A stretch of 64,000 nt of DNA. Origin: Pirellulaceae bacterium (GTDB taxonomy: Bacteria; Planctomycetota; Planctomycetia; Pirellulales; Pirellulaceae). Positions within the stretch are counted from its first letter, which is position 1. Every line of letters begins with the position of its first letter. The translations under genes were made by a program, and so were the position numbers. The notes under the pieces were generated by a model that was not told the DNA's origin, made no database searches, and saw nothing but the letters and a program-made list of their open reading frames with translations. This document shows, piece by piece, positions 34,484 through 43,747 of the stretch. Location: contig BPJU01000001.1 in NCBI GenBank assembly GCA_026004775.1, positions 372,001 through 436,000 on the forward strand, in the 5' to 3' direction.

Positions 34484-35692
34484 TCACGAATTGTCTCTCA
34501 ATTCTTCCAATACCGAAATCAATACGTCGCACCCTTCGTGAGCCAGTTCTTCGGAGAGGTTGAGCGCGGGCAGCAACCGCAACACGGTTTGTTGGGTGCA
34601 ATTGATGAGAACGCCTTTTTCCAGGCATTGGGCGACGGCCGGACTTCCGTCGATCGTCAGCTCCAGGCCGATCATGCCGCCGAAGATACGCACTTCTTTG
34701 ACGATATCCAGAGTACCGGCGAGTGGTTCCAGTCGCTGGCGAAAGACCGTTTCCAACCGTTGTACGTGTTCCAACAGTCGCTCGGCTTCGATCGTTTCCA
34801 GGAAGGCAATGCCGGCGCGAGCCGCTATCGGATTGCCGCCGAAGGTCGATGCATGCATGCCGGGTTTCAGGTACGAAGCGATTTCCGGGCGAGCCAGCAA
34901 GGCGCCGCCGGCCAAACCGCCGCACAACCCCTTGGCCAACGTCATCACATCCGGTACGACATCGAATTTCTGGTAGGCAAACCAGTGTCCCGTTCTGCCA
35001 CAACCGGTTTGAACTTCATCGAAGATCAACAGCAGTTGGTGTTCGTCGGCCAACTGCCGCAAACCGCGCAGGAATTCAGGCCGTGCCGGGCGGACGCCGC
35101 CTTCACCCTGAATGGGTTCCAGCAGAATAGCACAGGTTTCGTTGTCGATCCGGCTGCGAACGGCCTCCAGATCATTGAACGGGGCATAGACGAACCCGGC
35201 CACGAGTGGGCCCAAGCCGTGGTGGTATTTCGGCTGGGCGGTGGCGCTGAGGGCTCCCAGGGTACGACCGTGGAAGCCTCCTTCGAACGTAATGATTTTA
35301 TAGCGCTGCGGTGAACCATAGAGGCGTGCCAATTTGATTGCCGCCTCGTTCGCCTCAGCGCCGGAATTACAGAAAAACGCCTGTCCTCCAAAACTCCGCT
35401 CCGACAACATCTGGGCCCACCGCCCCTGGACGTCCATGTGCCAGGTGTTCGGCACGTGGATGAGGGTGGCAAGTTGCTCTTGCACAGCCGCCACCACACG
35501 CGGCGGGCAGTGTCCCAGCAAGTTGCATCCCCATCCGGGAAAGAGATCCAGGTAGCGGCGCCCTTCGCTATCCCAGACGAATGAACCTTCACCGCGGACA
35601 AGGTTGATCGGATAACGCACGTAGTTCGGGATTACGTAGCGCTGGAAAAGAGAAACTGTTTCGCTCGATGAAAGACCGGTCACCGTTTCCAC
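34484..35692 (-). CDS. argD: Acetylornithine aminotransferase
   Basis: 402 residues from the GTG at 35692, which has AGGGAGGAG seven bases upstream; the frame extends to 35728 without a better start. Class-III PLP aminotransferase motifs: NSGAEANEAAIKLARLYG, TFEGGFHGRT, EPIQGEGGVRP, FDEVQTGCGRTG and the PLP lysine in DVMTLAKGLCGG. It converts N-acetylglutamate semialdehyde to N-acetylornithine and may also act on succinyldiaminopimelate. It is followed two bases later by argF and preceded 77 bases earlier by argB. Confidence 0.96.
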   Translation of the reverse strand: METVTGLSSSETVSLFQRYVIPNYVRYPINLVRGEGSFVWDSEGRRYLDLFPGWGCNLLGHCPPRVVAAVQEQLATLIHVPNTWHMDVQGRWAQMLSERSFGGQAFFCNSGAEANEAAIKLARLYGSPQRYKIITFEGGFHGRTLGALSATAQPKYHHGLGPLVAGFVYAPFNDLEAVRSRIDNETCAILLEPIQGEGGVRPARPEFLRGLRQLADEHQLLLIFDEVQTGCGRTGHWFAYQKFDVVPDVMTLAKGLCGGLAGGALLARPEIASYLKPGMHASTFGGNPIAARAGIAFLETIEAERLLEHVQRLETVFRQRLEPLAGTLDIVKEVRIFGGMIGLELTIDGSPAVAQCLEKGVLINCTQQTVLRLLPALNLSEELAHEGCDVLISVLEELRDNS

Positions 35693-35769
35693 GAATGGCT
35701 CCTCCCTGCAACTGATCACCAATACCAAGCGGACTACGGGCTATACCGGCCGCGGACAGTCCGCGGCCG

Positions 35770-36669
35770 TCAATGGGGTGTTTCTACCATCGAGTCGGGC
35801 ACGATTTGCGTGCCTATTCCTTGGGTGGTATAGATTTCCAGCAACAACGAATGGCGCAACCGCCCGTCGATAATATGCACCTTGCGGACACCTTTTTGGA
35901 TGGTTTCCAGACAGGCCTCCAGTTTCGGAATCATGCCGGCGTCCACTAGACCGTCCTCGATCAGTTGCTTGGCCTGGGTGGCCGTCAAGGTATTAATGAG
36001 CGACGCCGGATCATGTTTATTGCGGCGCACACCGTTGACGTCGCTCAGAAACACCAGTTTTTCGGCTTGAAGGGCGACGGCCACAGCCATGGCGGCGGTA
36101 TCGGCATTGACGTTGAGCTTTTGGCCTTGCGCGTCCAGACACATCGACGGGATTACCGGAACCTGATCGGCGTAACAAAAATTCTCGATCACTTGCTGTT
36201 CGACACTCGTTACCTTCCCTACGTAGCCGAGGTCGACGGCCTGCCCGTCGGCGCCGGTAAGTTCCAGTCGCTCGCCGAACAACACGGGAGTTGTGCGGAA
36301 ATTCAGAGGCACGGCGCGGCCGCCCAACTCTTCGATCTGGCGGACGATACTCTCGGTGGTCTCTTCCGCCAGGACTTTTTCGACGATGGCCAGGGTAGCC
36401 AGGTCGGTGTAGCGGCGGCCTTGGACGAAGCGCGGTTGGATTCCGGCCTGGTCCATGGCTCGACTGATGGCCGCGCCCGCCCCGTGCACTACCACAGGAC
36501 GCATGCCGACAGTCGACATGAACACGATATCCAGCAACACGTGGCGCAAAGCGTCCGCGTCCTCCATGACACTTCCCCCGAGCTTGACCACGGTGGTCGT
36601 GTCGCGGAAGCGGCGAATCCACGCCAGCGCTTCTACCAGGATGTCGGCTTTGGCGATCGCGTCGTCCAA
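35770..36669 (-). CDS. argB: Acetylglutamate kinase
   Basis: 299 residues from a TTG at 36669 with AGGGAG ten bases upstream; no in-frame ATG precedes it. Amino-acid-kinase motifs: [62 protein letters not shown] and [24 protein letters not shown]. It phosphorylates N-acetylglutamate. It heads argB-argD-argF; argC and argJ are not in the window. No ARG box or attenuator is recognisable upstream. Confidence 0.96.
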   Translation of the reverse strand: MDDAIAKADILVEALAWIRRFRDTTTVVKLGGSVMEDADALRHVLLDIVFMSTVGMRPVVVHGAGAAISRAMDQAGIQPRFVQGRRYTDLATLAIVEKVLAEETTESIVRQIEELGGRAVPLNFRTTPVLFGERLELTGADGQAVDLGYVGKVTSVEQQVIENFCYADQVPVIPSMCLDAQGQKLNVNADTAAMAVAVALQAEKLVFLSDVNGVRRNKHDPASLINTLTATQAKQLIEDGLVDAGMIPKLEACLETIQKGVRKVHIIDGRLRHSLLLEIYTTQGIGTQIVPDSMVETPH

Positions 36670-37021
36670 TGCGGCTTTACTCCCTTCTTGAACTACGAAA
36701 GAAACCTCTATGTTACGCAGATGAGTCGCTGGTAGTCAATCAGGAGGAACAGGCGCAGCAATTGCGGTTTTCTCGTGGTACCGATCCCCGTGCGTCTGCT
36801 CGGGTAACCGCGGCACAAGCCTGCGCGATCCTCGGCCGGTGGCGCGAGTCGTTCGCCGAGACGTGCTGCCGTCGGTTCTACCTTCGGCGTCTGCCCGTCT
36901 ATTTGCCCGGCGACGGCCGCGCTCAAACAGATATCCGAGCTCTCAAGGCGATTGCGGCTTACGTTTTCGGGATGATACCCTTCACGGTGGGTGAACGGCG
37001 CCTCTGCGGTCAGCCTGCCAG
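36670..37021. other. Intergenic region between argB and the response regulator gene
   Basis: About 350 bases. A plus-strand frame crosses it but overlaps both flanking genes antisense and has no ribosome site or family resemblance. It must hold the argB promoter, but I cannot point to one. No RNA gene seen. Confidence 0.4.
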
Positions 37022-37777
37022 CTATTCGGCTTCTTGCGGTGCGGCGGAATCACCTGCGCACTGGAACAGATATCCCGCATCGCGGACCGTAACAAAATAA
37101 CGGGGATTGGCAGGGTCAGGCTCGAAAATCTTGCGCAACCTCATAACAAACTGGTCCACCGCCCGAGTAGTAATATTTGGGGAAGCATTCCAAACATTTT
37201 CGAGCAACTCGGCTCGGGAAATGACCCTTCCGGCGTTGCGCACGAAATATTCAAGTAGTTTCATTTCCAGGGTAGTCAGGCGAGCTGGTTGGCCTCGTAC
37301 GGTTACCCGATGTGTCTGAAAATTGACCACATTGTCATCGAAAGTGAACTCTTTGAGCTGTTGGTGCTGGTCGCCGCGGGCCGCTTTCAATCGCTGCGAA
37401 AGTTGAGTCAGATTCCGGACGCGACTCAACAGCTCTTCCAGGTCAAACGGCTTGGTCAGATATTGATTGGCCCCCACGTCAAAGCCGCGGATGCGGTCTT
37501 CGGTAAGCGTGCGGGCTGTCAGGATCAAAACCGGGATGTCGCGTCCAGACTCGCGCAGTTTCTGGCACACCGCATACCCGCTCAACCGCGGCAGCATCAG
37601 GTCCAGAATCACCAGGTCGATCGACTCGTCCCGCTCCAGTGTTTCGAGGGCGCTATTACCGTCCCCGACGAGCGTCACACGGTAACCCTCGCGCTCCAGG
37701 TTAAACTTGATTCCGACGGCCAGATGGGCCTCGTCCTCGACGACTAAAATGTGCGGCTTAGCTGCTTTGGCTCCCAT
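37022..37777 (-). CDS. OmpR/PhoB-type response regulator
   Basis: 251 residues. Receiver domain (about 8-125) with acidic pocket VVEDEAHL, phosphoacceptor Asp in IDLVILDLMLPRLSG, Thr in VLILTART and Lys in YLTKPFDLEEL. C-terminal winged helix (about 150-240): LTTLEMKLLEYFVRNAGRVISRAELLENVW and RAVDQFVMRLRKIFEPDP. It is a DNA-binding regulator, three bases downstream of its kinase gene on the same strand, so a cognate pair. The target genes are unknown; the linked acetamidase-like gene is a candidate. Confidence 0.95.
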   Translation of the reverse strand: MGAKAAKPHILVVEDEAHLAVGIKFNLEREGYRVTLVGDGNSALETLERDESIDLVILDLMLPRLSGYAVCQKLRESGRDIPVLILTARTLTEDRIRGFDVGANQYLTKPFDLEELLSRVRNLTQLSQRLKAARGDQHQQLKEFTFDDNVVNFQTHRVTVRGQPARLTTLEMKLLEYFVRNAGRVISRAELLENVWNASPNITTRAVDQFVMRLRKIFEPDPANPRYFVTVRDAGYLFQCAGDSAAPQEAE

Positions 37778-37780
37778 ACG

Positions 37781-38749
37781 TCACCTCGACGCATCGGAGT
37801 GTTGCACGGCGCTTTGCGTGCGGCTCTCTACAACCATCGTAGCTGGCAAAACCACTTCGAACATCGTCCCTTGCCGCCAGCCCATCGGGTCGCGAATCCG
37901 CACCGTGGCTCGCCAGCGCTGTGCTATGGTCCGGACCAGGTAAAGCCCCAATCCGGTTCCCGGTCGATCGCGAACCAGTTCGTCTCCCACTCGAACAAAC
38001 CGCCCGAATACATGGCGGCGCAGTGCTGCCGGAATCCCTCTTCCATTGTCTTCCACTTGGATCACCACGCGGTTTCGCGTGTCGCGGTATAAACGGATCG
38101 CGACCTGAGGAGGATCGCCGGCGTACTTGACGGCATTATCAATGATGTTGCGGAACAATATCACCGCTTCGTCGGAGACGGCTTGAATCGAACAAGGTTG
38201 CAGCTCCAGCCGAACCGTGCCGGGTGCTACATGATACTGTTCCGCTACGTCCTCAGCCAGCGTCCCCAACAGCTCATTCAAGTCCACCACTTCGGTGCGG
38301 CTGACCTGTTCATATCGTTCCAACCTGGCGGCCGCCAACAGATGGTTTATCAATTGATCCAGCCGCTGCACGTCCTCCATCATGTACTGGTGAAAAGCGG
38401 AACGCTCCTCATCGGAGACGGTTTGCCGGGTGAGTGTCTGAAGATAAAGTTTCAGGGAGGCGATGGGAGATTTCAGTTCGTGTGTTACGGCGTCGATAAA
38501 ATTCGTCTGCCGCTGGTTCAAATTGATGGTGCGTACCGTGAGCGTCAGGTACATCACGACGCCGACGAGCACCGTTACCAGAAATGAGGTTCCCAGCGCC
38601 AGCATCGTCCAGAACATGGCCGGGTGCTGCCAGCCTCCCAGGGCTGAGCTGATGGTGAGCATGATCCAGCCGATCGTGAGCAGCACCAGCAGCACGATCA
38701 GGACGACGCCCAGGGTGATGGGGAATTTGAGCGACCACCGTTCAAACAT
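37781..38749 (-). CDS. Sensor histidine kinase with two membrane helices and almost no extracytoplasmic loop
   Basis: 322 residues. Two membrane helices (ITLGVVLIVLLVLLTIGWIMLTI, MFWTMLALGTSFLVTVLVGVVMYL) are separated by only about ten residues, the layout of intramembrane-sensing kinases. Dimerisation/phosphoacceptor box FIDAVTHELKSPIASLKLYLQ; ATPase N box RNIIDNAVKYA, G1 VEDNGRGIP, G2 GTGLGLYLV. The gene start overlaps the acetamidase-like gene's end by eight bases, and the stop is three bases before the regulator gene, so all three are one transcript. Confidence 0.95.
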   Translation of the reverse strand: MFERWSLKFPITLGVVLIVLLVLLTIGWIMLTISSALGGWQHPAMFWTMLALGTSFLVTVLVGVVMYLTLTVRTINLNQRQTNFIDAVTHELKSPIASLKLYLQTLTRQTVSDEERSAFHQYMMEDVQRLDQLINHLLAAARLERYEQVSRTEVVDLNELLGTLAEDVAEQYHVAPGTVRLELQPCSIQAVSDEAVILFRNIIDNAVKYAGDPPQVAIRLYRDTRNRVVIQVEDNGRGIPAALRRHVFGRFVRVGDELVRDRPGTGLGLYLVRTIAQRWRATVRIRDPMGWRQGTMFEVVLPATMVVESRTQSAVQHSDASR

Positions 38750-39635
38750 CGCCGGCCTCCACGTACCGCCGCTCGACTTTGACCGCCACGGTACCGAACG
38801 CGTAATAGCCGATCGACGATTCCGCTACATGAGTCAACAAGTCGTAGGCCCGCCACCGATTCCAACCGAAATCCTCTTCTAACCAGAGTATCAGATGGGC
38901 GGCTGCCACGGCAAACGAGCGTTCCATGGGACAACCACTGGCGACGGTCATCAGCCATTGCTCCGTTTCAATCCGGGGCCAGGCAATACTTCGCCCTTTA
39001 CGCAGCTCGATGCGCAAGCGCGTGCGTGCCGGCATCTCCAAGCCACTGGCCGATAATTCCCCATGCCCCATCGCCGCATGAGCATCACCGACATACAACA
39101 GCGCTCCGGGTACCCACACGGGTAACCAGACCGTCGCTCCCGGTGCTATCTCACGTATGTCCAGGTTCCCGCCATGGGGTCCCGCCGGTACCGTAGTAGG
39201 CGTACCCCATGCCGGTGCCGTCCCGATACAGCCCAACATGGGCCGATACGGAATGCGTATCTGGTCACTCCAGTACACCCATCCGTCGCGAATGGGGCAG
39301 ACGTGAGTGCCGTGCGGGCATTCGTCCCCGAGCCACTGGCACAACTGTTGTGGGTCTGACGTGCGCGTGGCACACTGCCCGATAAGAGGCTCGATCGACT
39401 CGATGTGCACCAATAAGGTATCGCCCGGTTCGGCACCGCGGATGTAGACCGGACCGGTAAGCGGGTTGCTGAACGGCACACGTGTCTTGTCGCGCCGATC
39501 CGAGTTGGTTCGGATCTGGCCTGAAAAAGCATCCTCGGTGTCCATCAGCACCGATTCGCCCGGTTCAAGCTCCGCGCGGGGTGGTTCGTGCCGGGAAAAC
39601 TCGTAAATCAACTTGCCTATCGGGACATGTTGCAT
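38742..39635 (-). CDS. Acetamidase/formamidase family protein
   Basis: 297 residues. FmdA/AmdA-type motifs: FSNPLTGPVYIRGAEPGDTLLVHIESI, MLGCIGTAPAWG, GPHGGNLDIREIAPGATVWLPVWVPGALLYVGDAHAAMGHGEL and a C-terminal AYDLLTHVAESSIGY. The family hydrolyses short amides to ammonia and the acid; the true substrate is unproven here. It is cytosolic. It is first in a three-gene transcript with the histidine kinase and response regulator. Confidence 0.9.
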   Translation of the reverse strand: MQHVPIGKLIYEFSRHEPPRAELEPGESVLMDTEDAFSGQIRTNSDRRDKTRVPFSNPLTGPVYIRGAEPGDTLLVHIESIEPLIGQCATRTSDPQQLCQWLGDECPHGTHVCPIRDGWVYWSDQIRIPYRPMLGCIGTAPAWGTPTTVPAGPHGGNLDIREIAPGATVWLPVWVPGALLYVGDAHAAMGHGELSASGLEMPARTRLRIELRKGRSIAWPRIETEQWLMTVASGCPMERSFAVAAAHLILWLEEDFGWNRWRAYDLLTHVAESSIGYYAFGTVAVKVERRYVEAGDV

Positions 39636-39904
39636 GGGGCGTCTCCCTTGTGCACCGTCGCGGATAGCGGTAACCGCATGAACGAAAAACCGGCCACCCC
39701 GAACGCGGTTCGTCCCTCCGTGCCGCTATACTGTGGGGTGACGGTCACCTGCCGCGTGTAGCACCTTCGCCTCTGGTACGTTTGCCGGGTATTTCTCGCG
39801 TAGGGTCGAATCGACCGGTGCTCCGGTCTTCGCAAACCGTTCCCATGACCGGCTGGCCGCAGACACGGCAGCCACCACGGTACAAGGTAGCGGAGTTCTC
39901 GGGA

Positions 39905-41472
39905 ATGGCACAACCGCTAGATGAGGCGTGGCGGCACTGGCATTGGTTGCTGGCGGCCCAACCGCCGCTGGAACTTGCCACGGTACCCGCGCTGATCGAT
40001 GTAACAGAATACGACCATTGCCAAGTAGGGCTATTGGCTGCACTTGGTCATTGCTTGCCTGTCCAGGTGGCTCCCGCGTGGAGCGGTGTGCGACTGTTGG
40101 CGTATCGCTTGCCACCGGAATCGCAAACCGTGGGACTTGTACCGTGCGGACTGGGATTCACTTGGCAACCGATCCGGCAGGCTGCCTATCGGATTGGCGT
40201 CGTCAGTTCGCACTTGGGCCGCCGGTTGGACCTGCACCGTTACTGGTTTGTGGCTCTGCGCTCGGCACTCAGCTTACCCGTTCCGGGGGCTTTTTATCTC
40301 GTGGGCGCACGAGCCCCAACCGCACGATGGGCCGCGCGCTGGGCCCAGCTCACCGGCCAACCGGTCGGATGTGTCCGGCTGGAGTTCGATTTGTCACCTG
40401 GTAGCGGGCATACCATTCCGGAAAAGCTTGTTCGCTGCCTCGGTCGACCGAGTCTTGCCGAAGCACGGCCCATCCTGTTTGCAGCAGAGCAACGGGTGCG
40501 AGAAGAGCTGTCCGGTGTTCCGAGCAAGGTCGCGTTTTCCGTACTGCTCACGGCGTGGCTGACGATCTATTTGTTTGTTTGCTTGCTGACCTGATTCAGG
40601 TACTTTTCTTGCGGCGCGGCGGACGTCTGGAACAGGTTTTACGGTTGACGAGTGGCTGCCGGTCAGGCGCGTCGCGTATTTGGCTGGCGGCTGACGCGGT
40701 CGCGCCGTGTGGGGAGTTCGATCGGCTGCTAAGTGACACCTCGGCCGCGTGCCGGCTAGTCCCGCGGCCTCCACAGCCCTGCACGTGGCACATTTCGAAA
40801 CGCGCGAGCGAACGCTCTCCGAGCGGCTGGCAGGAGTTCGTCCGTGAGCCCTATCTGGTGCACTGGACTCGCCCGCGCATCGGTCCCTGGCCCGACCAGT
40901 CCGAAGATCAGTTCCTGGACGAATTCTTGTGGTTGAAGCCGGGCACGGCTCGCGAGGCCTTCGACGTTCTGGCGCGGATCGTTCGTGAAAGGTGCCTGCG
41001 AGCAAGCGGTTCGATCATTCGAGGAGCGCCGCCCGTGGTCTGTTTTTCGGAAATTCCACTGGAACAGCTCAGCAGCCGAACCGTCTTCCGGACTCACCGG
41101 CAACGGTGGGATTGTCTTCCTTATGGGATGGCGATACACCGGCGGTGGCTGGAAGAGCGTGGTGCCCGACCGGTGCGGTACGGTGACCAGCGGCAAGGGC
41201 TGCACTTGTCACCCGAAGAACGTGCTTTCTTCCAGCCGGCCACGGACCGAACGGGACGTGTGGACTGGACGCAAGAACGGGAATGGCGGTTGGTTGGCGA
41301 TTGCTCACTGGAGGAGTTACCGCGTGAGTCGGGATTGGTTTTCGTTGCGACGCCGACCGAGGCACGGGCGATGTCGTACTTCAGCCGCTGGCCGGTGATC
41401 GCCGTGGGCCAATCGGCAGACGGCTCGGCCATTGGTAGGCCTTCGACTACCCCACTCGAGCTTCACCGGTGA
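39905..41472 (+). CDS. Protein of unknown function, probably one gene split by a frameshift near 40570
   Basis: Two overlapping frames (to 40594, then from 40555 to 41472) look like halves of one protein of about 522 residues; adding one base near GGCGTGGCTGAC joins ...KVAFSVLLTA to VADDLFVCLLADLIQVLFLRRGG smoothly. I use the ATG at 39905; 39782 is also possible. The first half has no recognised domain (LPVPGAFYLVGARAPTARWAARWA). The second has HWTRPRIGPWPDQSEDQFLDEF, then PPVVCFSEIPLEQLSSRT and WTQEREWRLVG. The CFSE...EREWR spacing recalls DUF2971-type proteins, but I would not assign it. No signal peptide or membrane segment stands out. Confidence 0.65.
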
Positions 41473-41516
41473 GCGAATTCGAGATTGTGACGCAACCAGG
41501 GCGATGGGGGCGGGTT

Positions 41517-42683
41517 TTACGCGGCAGCCTGTTGCTGGCCACGCGCGAAGCGCCCGATCTGCTCGACGATGTAATCTTGCTGGCTCTCGGTCAGCTCCGG
41601 ATAGACCGGTAAGCTGAGCACTTCCGACGCCAGCATTTCGCACACCGGCAGGTCGCCCGGCTGGTAGCCCAGGCTTCGGAAACAGGGCTGAAGATGCAGC
41701 GGGATCGGGTAATATATCTCGGTTCCTATGCCCCGCTGCGCCAGCCATTGGCGCAACGAGTCTCTTTGACCGGCAGGTACCCGGATCGTGTATTGGTTCC
41801 AGACATGAGTACCGTGCGGATCGTCCGGCGGCAGGTGCAGCCAGTCGGTCAACCCGGCTTCGGCGAAACGCTGTGTGTAGTAGGCAGCATGCTGCTTGCG
41901 CGCCCGCGTCCAGCCGTCCAAACGGGCAAGTTTTACCAGAAGAATTGCGGCCTGAATCGTGTCCAATCGGCTGTTGATCCCCACGTGCCGGTGAACGTAG
42001 CGAGGGTTCATGCCGTGATTGGCCAAGATGCGGATTTTTGCGGCGAGTGAGCGGTCGCTGGTGGTGATCATGCCACCGTCTCCACAACCGCCGAGATTTT
42101 TCGTCGGGTAGAAGCTAAAGCAGCCGAACGTGCCCCAGGCCCCCGCATGGCGGCCTTGGTAGTCCGCGCCGATGGCTTGAGCCGCATCTTCCACGAGACT
42201 GATGCCGTGCTGGGACGCCAATGCAACCAACTCGGGCATCCGGGCGCACCGGCCGAATAGATGCACGGGAATGATGGCCCGCGTCTTGGCGGAGATTGCC
42301 TCGGCCACTCGGTCAGGGTCCAGCGTGAATGACTCGGCATCGACGTCGACAAACACCGGCTTGGCACCCAGCCTCCAAGCGGCACTGGCGGTGGCAAAGA
42401 AGGTGAAGGCCGGGACGATTACTTCGTCACCCGGCCCGATGTCCAGCGCCATGAGGCTAAGAAGCAGGGCATCACTACCGGAAGCGCATGCAATAGCTTG
42501 CTCGACACCACAGAGGCGAGCGACGGCAGCTTCCAGTTGTTCAACCTGCGGCCCAAACAAATACCGCCCGCTTTGAACTACCTCCCGCACCGCCGCCTCC
42601 AGTTCCGCGGCAAGAGAAGTATTCGACACCTGTACATCGACAAGTGGCACCGTTGGATGTGGTGGCCCGCCATGGCCGCTCAT
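41517..42683 (-). CDS. DegT/DnrJ/EryC1/StrS family sugar aminotransferase
   Basis: 388 residues from the ATG at 42683, which follows GGAGGAA closely; the frame to 42749 adds no family sequence. Motifs: VPLVDVQVSNTSLAAELEAAV, ACASGSDALLLSLMALDIGPGDEVIVPAFTFFATA, LVEDAAQAIGADYQGR and the PLP lysine in FSFYPTKNLGGCGDGG. The family transfers an amino group to keto-sugars for O-antigen, glycan or secondary metabolite synthesis. No other sugar-nucleotide gene lies next to it. The end converges with the previous gene, leaving 44 bases. Confidence 0.93.
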   Translation of the reverse strand: MSGHGGPPHPTVPLVDVQVSNTSLAAELEAAVREVVQSGRYLFGPQVEQLEAAVARLCGVEQAIACASGSDALLLSLMALDIGPGDEVIVPAFTFFATASAAWRLGAKPVFVDVDAESFTLDPDRVAEAISAKTRAIIPVHLFGRCARMPELVALASQHGISLVEDAAQAIGADYQGRHAGAWGTFGCFSFYPTKNLGGCGDGGMITTSDRSLAAKIRILANHGMNPRYVHRHVGINSRLDTIQAAILLVKLARLDGWTRARKQHAAYYTQRFAEAGLTDWLHLPPDDPHGTHVWNQYTIRVPAGQRDSLRQWLAQRGIGTEIYYPIPLHLQPCFRSLGYQPGDLPVCEMLASEVLSLPVYPELTESQQDYIVEQIGRFARGQQQAAA

Positions 42684-42865
42684 GGTTCTTCCTCCTTGCC
42701 CAACCGTGTGCACAAGATAGGACGACCGAAGCCAGTTTGTCAATTGCAATCAACAAGTGAGTTCCAACCGCTGAGCTATAGATTCGCGGTGAAACGGCCG
42801 TATTGACAGCTATCGTTCGATATGCCGCAAACAGACGAGTCGGGGCTCACTTTGGCTTCCTGTAA

Positions 42866-43513
42866 ATAGGTGACACGTTCGCGTTCCAGGATGAGGTGAC
42901 GCCGGCAATCGATGCCGCCTTCGCCGCGGGGTTGGAGATAACTGCTCTGCACAACCACTTCTTCTACGACAAGCCGAAGGTGTACTTCATGCATATTGGA
43001 GGGATGGGGCAGCCGGAGGAACTGGCTAAAGCTGTCAAGTCGGTGTGGGATGCGATCAAGAAGGTACGCGCTGAAAATCCCAAGCCGGCGGTCGGGTTTG
43101 CTGGCGAGGTACCGAAGGAAGGAAAAATCGATCAGGCCGTGATCGAAAAGGTCTTGGGCTATCAGGCGCAGACGCAAGACGGCGTGGTGAAGGTCACGAT
43201 CGGCTGGCAGGGGACGATGCACGGCGTCCATGTTGGTGGTTCAATAGGACTGGCTACCTGGGCGGCATTCAGCGGGTCGGACGAATGGGCGGCTGTAGAC
43301 GGCGACTTCATCATGACCGCCGCCGAAGTCCAGCCCGTCCTCCGGGCATTGCGAGCCGCGGATATCCACATCGTCGCCTTGCACAACCACATGATTGGCG
43401 AGCAACCGGCTTTCTACTTCGTGCACTTCTGGGGGAAGGGGCCGGTCGAGCAATTGGCCAGGGGAATCAGGGCGGCTCTTGATGCGCAGAGGCAACCCGG
43501 CAGCGCCCGCTGA
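42866..43513 (+). pseudogene. DUF1259 (LppY/LpqO-type) gene lacking its 5' part
   Basis: The frame reads GDTFAFQDEVTPAIDAAF, ITALHNHFFYDKPKVYFMHIGG and then a complete second half (GSDEWAAVDGDFIMTAAEVQPVLRALRAADIHIVALHNHMIGE). DUF1259 proteins contain two related halves and are about 280-300 residues with a signal peptide. Here a stop at 42863-42865 directly precedes the conserved part, so roughly the first 80-100 residues are absent. GTG at 42896 could start a short protein, without a good ribosome site. I see no upstream continuation in another frame, so truncation is likelier than a simple frameshift. Confidence 0.7.
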
Positions 43514-43747
43514 GGTTTGTACCCGACTCGGCGGGCACCCGATTAGCCGCCAAGAACTTCGGTTCACCACCGCTGGCCATAGCTGGCGATACCCGGAAAC
43601 TCACATAACCGCTATTGCGAGCACAGCGTGGGACCCCCACTTGGGACCCCCACTATTGTGCGCCAGCCGGAGTTGGTCGTTCGTTAGAGGCGGCTATATA
43701 ATTCGATCAATGGGACATCATTCTCGCCCGATTCGAGGAACTCGCTG

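Noticed and set aside
33531-35003. N-terminally extended 490-residue ArgF
   Set aside because: The extension is argD read out of phase; the ATG at 34481 gives the normal length.
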